Assembly: GCF_013044135.1 (NCBI RefSeq) | Contig: NZ_JABEPP010000005.1 | Location: forward strand, 299,001-363,000 | Source: Enterovirga aerilata | GTDB taxonomy: Bacteria; Pseudomonadota; Alphaproteobacteria; Rhizobiales; Beijerinckiaceae | Direction: 5' to 3' | Length of the DNA: 64,000 nt | In this document: in pieces, positions 7,936-15,395 of the stretch | Position numbering within the stretch: position 1 is the first letter of the stretch | How the letters are laid out: each line of letters begins with the position of its first letter | The notes under the pieces: generated by a model | Seen by the model: the letters and a program-made list of their open reading frames with translations, nothing else | Databases searched by the model: none | Told to the model about the DNA's origin: nothing | Translations under genes and position numbers: made by a program

Positions 7936-8508
7936 TCAGGCCGCCTCGTCCTGCAGGTCCGGGCCTTCGGAATCGGCCGCCTTGGCGCGCTTGGGCGCCT
8001 TGGCAAGCGCCGCCTCGATGAGCTTGGCGGCCTCGGTCTCGGTGATCTTGTTCACATGCGTGAGCTCGCGCGTGACGCGGTCGAGCGCAGCCTCGTAGAG
8101 CTGCCGCTCGCTATAGGACTGCTCCGGCTGCGCCTCCGACCGATGGAGGTCGCGCACCACCTCGGCGACCGCGATGAGGTCGCCCGAATTGATCTTCGCC
8201 TCGTATTCCTGCGCGCGGCGCGACCACATGGTCCGCTTGATCCGGGCGCGGCCGGTCAGGACGTCGAGCGCCTTCTGCATCTCGGCCGGCTCGGCCAGCT
8301 TGCGCATGCCGACGCTGGCCGCCTTCGCGGTCGGGACGCGCAGCACCATCTTGTCCTTCTCGAACGACACGACGAAGAGCTCGAGCTTGAACCCGGCGAT
8401 CTCCTGCTCCTCGATCGCCGTGATACGGCCGACGCCATGGGCCGGGTACACGACCGCTTCACCGGTCTTGAAGCCCTGACGCGTGGCGGTCTTCTTCGGG
8501 GTCGTCAT
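7936..8508 (-). CDS. carD: CarD-family RNA polymerase-binding regulator
   Basis: 190 residues from ATG 8508, preceded at ten bases by AGGAGG; the upstream TTG at 8517 would sit on the ribosome site and is rejected. The N-terminal CarD/Mfd Tudor-like domain is clear ('GFKTGEAVVYPAHGVGRI', 'LELFVVSFEKDKMVLRVP'), followed by the helical DNA-contact domain ('RRAQEYEAKINSGDLIAVAEVVRDL'). CarD proteins bind the polymerase beta subunit and stabilise open complexes at many promoters. An alanine- and lysine-rich tail closes the protein. Monocistronic, ended by the terminator at 7895-7917. Confidence 0.95.
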   Translation of the reverse strand: MTTPKKTATRQGFKTGEAVVYPAHGVGRITAIEEQEIAGFKLELFVVSFEKDKMVLRVPTAKAASVGMRKLAEPAEMQKALDVLTGRARIKRTMWSRRAQEYEAKINSGDLIAVAEVVRDLHRSEAQPEQSYSERQLYEAALDRVTRELTHVNKITETEAAKLIEAALAKAPKRAKAADSEGPDLQDEAA

Positions 8509-8517
8509 GCGGGACAA

Positions 8518-8904
8518 GCCTCCTGTTGCGCCCGGTTCGGCGCCAGGCGATATGGTGATCCGCTCATGGAGCGAAGATGTCGGCGCGAAGACGGCTCAGC
8601 GATGTCTCCGCGCGTCAGGCACACAACATCCACCGTAAAGCTGGCCAAAGAAGTGCGGGCCGAAAAGCCGGCCAGTCCTCCGATGGATGCTGATCTGAGA
8701 CACCGCCGACCTCACCGGCGGCACGTCTCCTGAATACCACAGTTCGGCCGAAAATCAAAGGGAATCGGCCACCGGCGGATGCGCGAGCCGCGCAACCCAC
8801 AGCCGGGATCGGGGTCTCCTCGGCGGGTGCAAGCCGCCGCGCCTTCCGGTATGACGGCCGAGACGGGCCGCCCGGCGGCAGCACAGCACGACGAGGAGAC
8901 GCAG
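8518..8904. other. Gap between carD and gcdH, no gene seen
   Basis: The 387 bases between the divergent carD and gcdH genes hold both upstream regions. I see no coding frame with a ribosome site and no RNA family I recognise. The only local structure is a small hairpin, CCGCC (8703-8707) with GGCGG (8717-8721), without a T-run. Confidence 0.5.
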
Positions 8905-10131
8905 ATGAGCCAGGCTCTGAAGAACGACGCACCGGCGGCGGCGAAGAGCGCCTCGTCCGGCTTCCAGTGGGACGACCCCTTCCTGCTCGACGACCAACTC
9001 ACCGACGACGAGCGCCTGATCCGCGACACCGCGCGGCAATTCGCGCAGGAGCGTCTCCTGCCCGGCATCGTGGAGGCATACCAGAACGAGGTCACCGACC
9101 GCTCGATCTTCAACGCCATGGGCGAGCTCGGCCTCCTCGGCGTGACCCTCCCGGAAGAGTATGGCTGCGCCGGCGCGAGCTACGTCGCCTACGGCCTCGT
9201 CGCGCGCGAGGTCGAGCGGGTGGATAGCGGCTACCGCTCGATGATGAGCGTCCAGTCCTCGCTCGTCATGTACCCGATCTACGCCTATGGCGACGAGAAC
9301 CAGCGCAGGAAGTACCTGCCGAAGCTCGCCTCCGGCGAGTTCGTCGGCTGCTTCGGGCTGACGGAGCCGGATGCGGGCTCCGACCCAGCCGGCATGAAGA
9401 CCCGCGCCGTCAAGACGGCGAACGGCTACAAGATCTCCGGCGCCAAGACCTGGATCTCGAACGCCCCGATCGCCGACGTGTTCGTGGTGTGGGCGAAGTC
9501 GGCCGCGCATGGCGACCAGATCCGCGGCTTCGTGCTCGAGAAGGGCATGAAAGGCCTGTCCGCCCCAAAGATCCAGGGCAAGCTCTCCCTTCGTGCATCC
9601 GTCACGGGCGAGATCGTGATGGACGAGGTCGAGGTCGGCGAGGAAGCGCTGCTGCCGAACGTCTCGGGCCTGAAAGGCCCGTTCGGCTGCCTCAACCGCG
9701 CCCGCTACGGCATCTCCTGGGGCGCGATGGGCGCGGCCGAGGATTGCTGGCACCGGGCGCGCCAGTACACGCTCGACCGCAAGCAGTTCGGCCGGCCACT
9801 GGCGCAGACCCAGCTCGTGCAGAAGAAGCTCGCCGACATGCAGACCGAGATCGCGCTCGGTCTGCAGGGCTCGCTGCGCGTCGGTCGCCTGTTCGACGAG
9901 GGCAGGATGGCGCCGGAGATGATCTCCATCGTGAAGCGCAACAACTGCGGCAAGGCGCTCGAAATCGCCCGCATCGCCCGCGACATGCATGGCGGCAACG
10001 GCATCATGGGCGAGTACCACGTGATGCGGCACGCCCAGAACCTCGAGACGGTGAACACCTACGAGGGCACGCATGACGTCCACGCGCTGATCCTCGGCCG
10101 CGCGCAGACGGGCCTGCAGGCGTTTTTCTGA
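8905..10131 (+). CDS. gcdH: Glutaryl-CoA dehydrogenase
   Basis: An FAD enzyme of the acyl-CoA dehydrogenase family that oxidises and decarboxylates glutaryl-CoA to crotonyl-CoA in lysine, tryptophan and glutarate breakdown. 408 residues from ATG 8905, with GAGGAG seven bases upstream. Motifs: '[15 protein letters not shown]' and '[19 protein letters not shown]' (FAD and substrate binding), the '[14 protein letters not shown]' segment usual in GcdH rather than chain-length acyl-CoA dehydrogenases, and the catalytic glutamate E387 in 'YEGTHDVH'. A class III CoA-transferase lies downstream, consistent with glutarate activation. Confidence 0.94.
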   Translation: MSQALKNDAPAAAKSASSGFQWDDPFLLDDQLTDDERLIRDTARQFAQERLLPGIVEAYQNEVTDRSIFNAMGELGLLGVTLPEEYGCAGASYVAYGLVAREVERVDSGYRSMMSVQSSLVMYPIYAYGDENQRRKYLPKLASGEFVGCFGLTEPDAGSDPAGMKTRAVKTANGYKISGAKTWISNAPIADVFVVWAKSAAHGDQIRGFVLEKGMKGLSAPKIQGKLSLRASVTGEIVMDEVEVGEEALLPNVSGLKGPFGCLNRARYGISWGAMGAAEDCWHRARQYTLDRKQFGRPLAQTQLVQKKLADMQTEIALGLQGSLRVGRLFDEGRMAPEMISIVKRNNCGKALEIARIARDMHGGNGIMGEYHVMRHAQNLETVNTYEGTHDVHALILGRAQTGLQAFF

Positions 10132-10165
10132 GAGGAGGCTCCCTCCGTGGTCGGCTCGCGCCTTT

Positions 10166-10211
10166 CCCTCCCCGCAGGGGAGGGTGGTCGAGCGAAGCTC
10201 GACCGGGTGGG
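10166..10211. repeat. Left palindromic repeat flanking the DUF559 gene
   Basis: Two adjacent hairpins: CCCTCCCC-GCA-GGGGAGGG (10166-10184) and GGTCGAGC-GAA-GCTCGACC (10186-10204), then GGGTGGG. The same unit appears in reverse order and orientation at 10620-10666, so the DUF559 gene lies between inverted copies. It also sits 35 bases after the gcdH stop. Confidence 0.85.
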
Positions 10212-10257
10212 GCAGGCGGCAGCAAACGCAACGCTGCCCGATCCGCAGGATGCAGAG

Positions 10258-10764
10258 ATGGTGGGCCGCCCGCCATCTCATCTTCCGCGCCACCTTGCTC
10301 GTGGCCTCCGCAGGCGCCTAACGCCGCATGAGGCGAAGCTCTGGGTGGCCTTGCGTGCCCTCCGTCCGGCCGGCTTTCACTTTCGCCGGCAGGTTCCAAT
10401 TCGTGGCTTCGTCGTGGATTTCGCCTGCCTCAAGCGCCGTCTGGTCGTGGAAGTCGACGGATCGCAGCATGCCGACGACGCTCATACGGCAGCTGACCGC
10501 GACTGCGGTGCCGCTCTCTCGCGGGAAGGTTTCGTGGTCCAGCGCTTCTGGAATGACGAGGTGGCCCGCAATCTCCGTGCCGTGATGGACACCATCATGG
10601 CACGGCTGCAGGAGAACGGCCCCACCCGGCCGGGCTGCGCCCGGCCACCCTCCCCTGCGGGGAGGGAGAACCCGCGCTATTCCTTCCCGCCTTCGGCGAC
10701 ACCCTTCCCTGCAGGGGAGGGATCAGGCGTCGCGCTCCCCGCGCCAAACTCGAATCCAGCCTAG
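10258..10764 (+). CDS. DUF559 domain protein (Vsr/PD-(D/E)XK-like fold)
   Basis: A 168-residue protein from ATG 10258, chosen because the domain begins just after it ('ARGLRRRLTPHEAKLWVALR'). The DUF559 core continues with 'FHFRRQVPIRGFVVDFACLKRRLVVEVDGSQH' split over two strands and 'LSREGFVVQRFWNDEVARNL'. The family is related to very-short-patch-repair endonucleases; candidate catalytic acids are the Asp of 'VVDF' and the Glu of 'VVEVDG'. The last roughly 45 residues are encoded by repeat DNA (10620-10721) and look non-conserved, so the original C-terminus may have been shorter. Biological role is not established. It separates gcdH from its likely CoA-transferase partner. Confidence 0.82.
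   Translation: MVGRPPSHLPRHLARGLRRRLTPHEAKLWVALRALRPAGFHFRRQVPIRGFVVDFACLKRRLVVEVDGSQHADDAHTAADRDCGAALSREGFVVQRFWNDEVARNLRAVMDTIMARLQENGPTRPGCARPPSPAGRENPRYSFPPSATPFPAGEGSGVALPAPNSNPA
10620..10666. repeat. Right palindromic repeat flanking the DUF559 gene
   Basis: CCCCACCC, then GGCCGGGC-TGC-GCCCGGCC (10628-10646), then CCCTCCCC-TGC-GGGGAGGG (10648-10666). It is the inverse of the unit at 10166-10211 with a different inner stem. The outer CCCTCCCC/GGGGAGGG stem is identical. It lies inside the 3' part of the DUF559 reading frame. Confidence 0.85.
10702..10721. repeat. Partial third copy of the palindrome
   Basis: CCCTTCCCT-GCA-GGGGAGGG repeats only the outer stem of the unit seen at 10166 and 10620, with one changed base pair. 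It ends 46 bases before the CoA-transferase start. Confidence 0.6.
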
Positions 10765-10766
10765 AC

Positions 10767-11954
10767 ATGACCTCTCCCAAACCCCTCACCGGCATCCGCG
10801 TGCTGGAGCTCGCCCGCATCCTGGCGGGTCCCTGGGCGGGGCAGCTTCTCGCCGATCTCGGGGCGGATGTGGTGAAGGTCGAGCGGCCGGGCGCGGGTGA
10901 CGACACCCGTACCTGGGGCCCGCCCTGGGTGGATCGGCCCGACGGGAGCCATCTCGCGGCCGGCTATTTCAACGCCACCAACCGCGGCAAGCGCTCGATC
11001 GAGGTCGACCTGGAGAGCCCGGACGGCCAGACGACGATCCGCAAGCTCGCCGCCCACGCGGATGTGGTGATCGAGAATTTCAAGGTCGGCGGGCTGAAGA
11101 AATACGGGCTTGATTACGCGAGCCTCTCGGCCGTGAACCCGCGGCTGATCTATTGCTCGGTGACGGGTTTCGGGCAGGACGGGCCCTATGCGCACCGGCC
11201 GGGCTACGACTTCATGATCCAGGGGATGAGCGGGATCATGTCGCTGACGGGAGAGCCGGATGGCGAGCCGCTGAAGACCGCGGTCGCCTATGCGGACGTG
11301 TTTACCGGCCTCTACTCGTCAAACGCGATCCTGGCGGCGCTCCAGGGACGCACGCTGACCGGCCGCGGCTGCCATATCGACATGGCGCTCCTCGACACGC
11401 AGGTCGCGGTGATCGGCAACCAGGCGATGGTCTATCTCCTGACCGGCCGCCCGCCGCCGCGGACCGGCAACGCGCATACCTCCATCGTCCCCTACCAGGT
11501 GTTTCCCACCGCCGACGGCCACATCATCATCGCCTGCGGCAACGACAGCCAGTTCCGGAAGCTGTGCGGACTCCTCGGGACGGACTGGGCGGACGATCCG
11601 GCCTACGCGACCAATCCGGCCCGCGTCGCGAACCGTGAGGTGCTCGTGCCGCTTCTCGCGGACGTGACCCGCACCTGGACCAAGGCCGATCTGCTTGCCG
11701 GGTTCGAGCGCGTCGGCGTGCCGGCCGGGCCGATCAACACGCTGGACGAAGTCTTCGCCGACCCTCAGATCATCCATCGCGGCATGGTGCTGGACCTGCC
11801 CGAGCCGGAGGCGAGAGGCGGCAAGGTGCCCATGCTGCGCACCCCGATCGTCATCGACGGCGAGGCGCAGGTCGCCCCGACCGCCCCGCCGCGCCTCGGA
11901 CAGCACAGCTCTGAGGTGCTCTCCGACCCCGCCTGGGGTTTTCGGGAGAGCTGA
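10767..11954 (+). CDS. CaiB/BaiF (class III) CoA-transferase, probably for glutarate
   Basis: A 395-residue family III CoA-transferase. It opens 'PLTGIRVLELARILAGPWAGQLLADLGADVVKVERP' in two familiar pieces and has the catalytic aspartate D210 in 'HIDMALLDTQVAV'. 'NPRLIYCSVTGFGQDGPY' and 'PYQVFPTADGHIIIACGND' are further family segments. Together with the upstream glutaryl-CoA dehydrogenase it most likely acts as a succinyl-CoA:glutarate CoA-transferase (inference from context; related enzymes use formate, carnitine or oxalate). Start ATG 10767 lies two bases after the DUF559 stop. Confidence 0.9.
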   Translation: MTSPKPLTGIRVLELARILAGPWAGQLLADLGADVVKVERPGAGDDTRTWGPPWVDRPDGSHLAAGYFNATNRGKRSIEVDLESPDGQTTIRKLAAHADVVIENFKVGGLKKYGLDYASLSAVNPRLIYCSVTGFGQDGPYAHRPGYDFMIQGMSGIMSLTGEPDGEPLKTAVAYADVFTGLYSSNAILAALQGRTLTGRGCHIDMALLDTQVAVIGNQAMVYLLTGRPPPRTGNAHTSIVPYQVFPTADGHIIIACGNDSQFRKLCGLLGTDWADDPAYATNPARVANREVLVPLLADVTRTWTKADLLAGFERVGVPAGPINTLDEVFADPQIIHRGMVLDLPEPEARGGKVPMLRTPIVIDGEAQVAPTAPPRLGQHSSEVLSDPAWGFRES

Positions 11955-11960
11955 ACGAGC

Positions 11961-12164
11961 TCAATCCGTCAGCGGGCGCGCTTCCTCCGGCAGCATGATG
12001 GGGATGCCGTCGCGGATCGGATAGGCGAGCCGCGCGCCACGGCTGATCAGCTCCTGCGCCTCGGCATCGTATTCGAGCCGGCACTTGGTTAGGGGACAGA
12101 CCAGAAGCTCGAGCAGCCGCGGGTCGATGTGGGTCGGCTCGATCCCGCCTGTCTCCTCGGCCAT
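11961..12164 (-). CDS. Trm112-family small protein
   Basis: 67 residues with the Trm112 zinc-ribbon-like pattern '[16 protein letters not shown]', then '[23 protein letters not shown]', a stretch shared with bacterial YcaR proteins. In eukaryotes Trm112 activates methyltransferases; the bacterial role is poorly known. Only the first cysteine pair of a zinc site is visible, as usual in bacterial copies. It lies 9 bases downstream of the Lon-N protein gene on the same strand, so probably the end of a four-gene leftward run. Confidence 0.9.
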   Translation of the reverse strand: MAEETGGIEPTHIDPRLLELLVCPLTKCRLEYDAEAQELISRGARLAYPIRDGIPIMLPEEARPLTD

Positions 12165-12173
12165 GGGGGCATC

Positions 12174-12836
12174 CTATTGAAGGGTGGACTGCGTTGCGCC
12201 GCCGGTCTTGGCGAGCTCGATCTCGGTGAGCGCCACCAGCATCTCGGCCCGGCTCTTCAGGTCCGGCGCCTCCAGCAGCGCCTGCTTCTCGCGCCCCCCG
12301 AAGGGCGCCAGCATGGAGAGCGCGTTCACCAGCGCCTCGTTCGGCGCCTGCTCGACGCCGTCCCAGTCCATGCGCAGCCCCGTCCGTTCCGTGTAGGAGC
12401 GCAGAGCCGCGAGCACGGCCGCGCGGTCTACCGCTTCCTCCCCGACCCGCGGCCGGAAGTCGGAGGCGAAGCGGCCGAACGAGACGCGGCATTGCCGGAA
12501 CGGCGCGAATCCGCCGACCTCCTCCACGATGTCGAACCGGGCGATGCCGGTGAGCGAGATGAGGTAGCGCCCATCGCCCGTCTCGGCGAATTGCACGATC
12601 CGGCCCACGCAGCCGACATCGTAGAGCTCGGGCGTCGCGCCCGCCTCTTCTGGATCACGCGGCTGCACCATGCCGATCAGCCGCGGTCCGGCAAGCGCGG
12701 CATCCACCATCGCCAGGTAGCGCGGCTCGAAGATGTTGAGCGGCATCTGCCCGCGCGGCAGCAGCAGCGCGCCGGCGAGCGGAAAGACCGGAATCGTGTC
12801 CGGCAGGTCCTGCGGGCCCTCGTAGATGACGTTCAT
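12174..12836 (-). CDS. Lon N-terminal (LON substrate-binding) domain protein
   Basis: 220 residues consisting of a single PUA-like LON substrate-binding domain without ATPase or protease parts. Typical pieces are 'TIPVFPLAGALLLPRGQMPLNIFEPRYLAMV', here split, 'GMVQPRD', 'GCVGRIVQFAETGDGRYLISLTG' and the later helical 'LSMLAPFGGREKQALLEAPD'. Stand-alone versions are common in alphaproteobacteria beside ybbN, as here. Function is unproven, perhaps substrate handling in proteostasis. Confidence 0.9.
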   Translation of the reverse strand: MNVIYEGPQDLPDTIPVFPLAGALLLPRGQMPLNIFEPRYLAMVDAALAGPRLIGMVQPRDPEEAGATPELYDVGCVGRIVQFAETGDGRYLISLTGIARFDIVEEVGGFAPFRQCRVSFGRFASDFRPRVGEEAVDRAAVLAALRSYTERTGLRMDWDGVEQAPNEALVNALSMLAPFGGREKQALLEAPDLKSRAEMLVALTEIELAKTGGATQSTLQ

Positions 12837-12853
12837 GGAGCCCCCGAGACCGA

Positions 12854-13747
12854 TCAGGAGAAGAGCAGCGACGACAGCTTACGCCGGCCAGACAACGTCG
12901 CCGGGTCCGTCGGACCCCAAGCTTCGAAGAACTGGACGAGCTGCTTGCGGGCCGCGTCGTCGTTCCAGCTCCGGTCGCGCTTGAAGATCGCAAGGAGCTG
13001 GTCCACCGCGGCGTCCCGCCGGTTGCGCGCGTTCAGCCCGAGGGCCAGCTCGAAACGCGCCTGATGGTCGTCCGGATTCGCGGCGATGCGCTGCTCCAGT
13101 TCGCCGAGATCTCCCAGCGAGGCCGCCTGCTCGGCCAGCTCGAGCGCCGCTCGCGCGGCCGCGACATCGGCGTGACCGGCCTTGTTCGCAGGAACCATGT
13201 CGAGGAAGCGGCGCGCGCCCTCGAAATCCTTCAAGTCGACGTGGAGCCGCGCCAGAGCCGCCATGGCGGTGACGTTCTCCGGATCCTCGGCCAGCACACC
13301 GGCATAGAGCTCCGCAGCCCCCGCGACGTCGCCCTCCTTGGCGCGCTCGGCGGCTTCGGCCAGAAGCTCGTCCGTGCCTGAGCCGCCCGCGCCGACCAGG
13401 CGCTCGATGAAAGCCTTTACCTGACTCTCGGGAAGCGCGCCCATGAACCCGTCGACCGGCTGGCCGCGATCGAAGGCGTAGACGGCCGGAATGGACTGGA
13501 TGCCGAGCTGGCCCGCGATCTGGGGATGCTCGTCGATGTTCATCTTGACGAGCTTCACCTTGCCGCCAGCCGCCTTGACGGCCTTCTCGATGACGGGCGT
13601 GAGCTGCTTGCACGGCCCGCACCAGGGCGCCCAGAAATCGACGAGCACGGGCTGCTTCATCGATTCCGCGATCACGTCCTGGCGGAAAGCGGACGTGGTC
13701 GTGTCCTTGATGAGATTGTCCGCAGATTTCGGAGCTTCGGCGAGCAT
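12854..13747 (-). CDS. cnoX: YbbN/CnoX-type thioredoxin with TPR domain
   Basis: 297 residues: a thioredoxin domain (about 15-120) with the full redox motif 'WCGPC' (C43, C46), followed by a tetratricopeptide domain ('LARLHVDLKDFEGARRFLDMVP', 'ARFELALGLNARNRRDAAVDQLLAIFKRDRSWNDDAARKQL' in parts). E. coli CnoX lacks the classical cysteine pair, while alphaproteobacterial members such as the Caulobacter protein keep CGPC. The family acts as a chaperedoxin, holding oxidised proteins and passing them to GroEL or DnaK. First of the leftward run ybbN, Lon-N, Trm112. Confidence 0.92.
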   Translation of the reverse strand: MLAEAPKSADNLIKDTTTSAFRQDVIAESMKQPVLVDFWAPWCGPCKQLTPVIEKAVKAAGGKVKLVKMNIDEHPQIAGQLGIQSIPAVYAFDRGQPVDGFMGALPESQVKAFIERLVGAGGSGTDELLAEAAERAKEGDVAGAAELYAGVLAEDPENVTAMAALARLHVDLKDFEGARRFLDMVPANKAGHADVAAARAALELAEQAASLGDLGELEQRIAANPDDHQARFELALGLNARNRRDAAVDQLLAIFKRDRSWNDDAARKQLVQFFEAWGPTDPATLSGRRKLSSLLFS

Positions 13748-13762
13748 GGATGCCTCGGGACG

Positions 13763-14308
13763 TTATGCGTGAGAAGATGGGAGCGCCGCTCCGGCGGTGC
13801 AAACCTTGGCCGGGGCAGGAAGACGGCAGATCCGGGGCTCATGTCCGCAGGCGCGGAGAAAGGCGAGGAGCTCGGCGGGCGTCAGCCCCGTCGTCATGGT
13901 GTTGACGAGCGGATGAAAATTGACCCGTTCCGCACGGACGAGCGCCTCGTCGAGGATCACCGTCACGCGGTTCTCCCGGTCGTTGGCAGCCGCGAAGGGC
14001 GTCACGGAGCCCGGCTCGACGCCGAGGGTGTCGCGCAGGAGATCGGCGGACCCGAAAGAGAGCCGGCCGGAGGCGCCGATCGTCTCGTGCAGGCGTTTGA
14101 GGTCGATCTCGGTCTCGTGCTCAGCCACGACCAGGAACAGCCGCCCTTTCCGGTCCTTTAGGAACAGGTTCTTCGAATGCGCGCCTGGGATGGCCTGCTT
14201 CACAGACCGGGATTCAGCGACCCTGAACACGGCCTCGTGCTCGTGCGTCTCGGCCGCGATGCCGAGGTGGCGAAGCCGGTCGAGAAGCTCGCTCGGGGTC
14301 AGTTGCAT
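13763..14308 (-). CDS. ProX/YbaK-type aminoacyl-tRNA editing domain protein
   Basis: 181 residues from ATG 14308; an upstream in-frame start at 14383 would add 25 residues of arginine-rich sequence not typical of the family. The stand-alone editing fold is clear: 'HEHEAVFRVAESRSV', 'GAHSKNLFLKDRKGRLFLVVA', the catalytic-lysine strand in 'SKNLFLKD', and 'GVEPGSVTPFAAAND'. Such proteins (PrdX, ProXp-ala) hydrolyse mischarged Ala-tRNA(Pro). It ends 15 bases upstream of ybbN, so may belong to the same transcript. Confidence 0.88.
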   Translation of the reverse strand: MQLTPSELLDRLRHLGIAAETHEHEAVFRVAESRSVKQAIPGAHSKNLFLKDRKGRLFLVVAEHETEIDLKRLHETIGASGRLSFGSADLLRDTLGVEPGSVTPFAAANDRENRVTVILDEALVRAERVNFHPLVNTMTTGLTPAELLAFLRACGHEPRICRLPAPAKVCTAGAALPSSHA

Positions 14309-14433
14309 GGGTCCGAGGATCGGGAGGGGCCAAGCTCGAGGACGCCCGGCGGACCGTTTACCGGCCGCCGAACGCGCACTCACGCCAGGACTTGCCCTAC
14401 CCTATATAGAGAGCAGTTCTCAACGGGACCATT

Positions 14434-14808
14434 ATGGCAGGAATCTCCGTCACGCTCGAAGGCGACAACATCCAGCTCGCATTCGAGAAGAACGACAACA
14501 CGACGGCCGTCGTCATGGATGCCGGCACCGCGCAATCGCTCATCCTGGCTCTCGGGCAGATGCTCCTGCGCATCGATCCGGATGACGACGGCGATGCGTT
14601 CGGCGAAGACGACTTCCTCGAGCTCGACAGCCCGACGGTCGATGTCGGGACGGACGAGCGCGGCGAGCCGGTGGTGGCCCTGCAGTCCGGGCCGCTGCCG
14701 CCCTTCATCCTGCGGCTTTCCGACGAGGAGGCCCGCCATATCGCTAACTCGCTCCTCGAGATACTGAACTCGCCCCGGGACGTGCGCTCGTCCCAGGGCG
14801 ATCACTGA
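14434..14808 (+). CDS. Hypothetical acidic protein
   Basis: 124 residues, strongly acidic, no family recognised. It starts at ATG 14434 after a gap containing a TATATAG box (14402-14408). The N-terminal half reads as beta strands ('ISVTLEGDNIQLAFEKND') followed by a helix ('AQSLILALGQMLLRI'), a very acidic centre ('DPDDDGDAFGEDDF') and a final helix ('DEEARHIANSLLEILN'). No signal peptide or membrane segment. Single gene, convergent with the small proline-rich protein gene. Confidence 0.75.
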   Translation: MAGISVTLEGDNIQLAFEKNDNTTAVVMDAGTAQSLILALGQMLLRIDPDDDGDAFGEDDFLELDSPTVDVGTDERGEPVVALQSGPLPPFILRLSDEEARHIANSLLEILNSPRDVRSSQGDH

Positions 14809-14815
14809 GCGGCGC

Positions 14816-15070
14816 TCAGACCTGCATAGGGCTCGTCGGCTTGCCCGGCAGGTAGTCCGGCTCGGATCCCGGGCCGACGGGATCGCCGATCCCGGGATCG
14901 TTCACCGGATAGGGCGAGCGGGGCCCCGTCGGTCCGATATCCGGCATCTCGTCCGGCTCGGTCGGCGGCACCTCGGTCGGAATGTTGCCGCCGGGGATAG
15001 GCTCGTGCGCCGGATTGTGCGGCCGCGGCGCAGGGTGGCCCGTGGCCGGGACATGCGGAACGACCTGCAT
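14816..15070 (-). CDS. Hypothetical proline-rich small protein
   Basis: 84 residues, rich in proline and glycine and probably disordered ('HVPATGHPAPRPHNPAHEPI', 'PSE/PTEP' runs). ATG 15070 is supported by a strong ribosome site (GAGAGGAGGACGACG). A longer open frame upstream to 15664 is a GC artefact crossing the sRNA gene. No family is recognised. Its stop is within eight bases of the convergent gene's stop, where CTGAGC-GGC-GCTCAG can form a short hairpin. Confidence 0.7.
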   Translation of the reverse strand: MQVVPHVPATGHPAPRPHNPAHEPIPGGNIPTEVPPTEPDEMPDIGPTGPRSPYPVNDPGIGDPVGPGSEPDYLPGKPTSPMQV

Positions 15071-15217
15071 CGTCGTCCTCCTCTCGGGTTTGTCTTGTGA
15101 GGAGGCAACCGGGGGCCGGCGATGCGGTTCCGGAGGGCGGCCGGTCGTAGCCTTCCGGTGACGCCTTCCGCCGCCGAGCGTGCCACGATTTGAGGCAGAT
15201 TCGACGCGGCGAAGCCC

Positions 15218-15246
15218 TTGCAACGTCAGGGAGGCTGACCTATCTT
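15218..15246 (+). promoter_or_regulatory. Sigma-70-type promoter of the sRNA
   Basis: TTGCAA (15218-15223), 17-base spacer, TATCTT (15241-15246): a good alphaproteobacterial housekeeping promoter placing the start near 15251-15254, about 90 bases before a rho-independent terminator. Confidence 0.75.
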
Positions 15247-15250
15247 GTGC

Positions 15251-15341
15251 ATCGCAACAGAGCGGCAGCGCCGCGATGTTGCTGCCCTCCTTGGGCGTTT
15301 CCTCCCTAGACTTGGGCCGCTCGAAAGAGCGGCCTTTTTCT
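15251..15341 (+). ncRNA. Small RNA resembling alpha-r8/MmgR
   Basis: A free-standing transcript unit: promoter at 15218-15246, a first hairpin with arms GCAACA (15254-15259) and TGTTGC and an inner GCGGC/GCCGC stem, a single-stranded linker holding TTTCCTCCCT (15298-15307) and a second CCTCC (15286-15290), then a terminator hairpin and T-run. To my knowledge the ten-base TTTCCTCCCT and this two-stem layout mark the alpha-r8 family, whose Sinorhizobium member MmgR limits polyhydroxybutyrate accumulation. The exposed CCTCC stretches could pair with Shine-Dalgarno sequences. Exact ends and family membership are inferred. Confidence 0.72.
15315..15340 (+). terminator. Rho-independent terminator of the sRNA
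   Basis: GGCCGCTC (15315-15322), loop GAAA, GAGCGGCC (15327-15334), then TTTTTC. A textbook terminator with a stable tetraloop; no protein gene upstream on this strand would need it. Confidence 0.9.
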
Positions 15342-15395
15342 TGTCCGCTGCAGGGGCAGGAAGACCGGCGCGGACGGCGCCGGTCGCGACGGATG

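Noticed and set aside
8615-8932. Possible gene on the minus strand between carD and gcdH
   Set aside because: The 105-codon frame overlaps the gcdH start, has no ribosome site and reads as low-complexity arginine-rich sequence.
15218-15341. 6S RNA as an identity for the small RNA
   Set aside because: The transcript is too short (about 90 bases), lacks a long closing stem around a central bubble, and carries the TTTCCTCCCT core instead.
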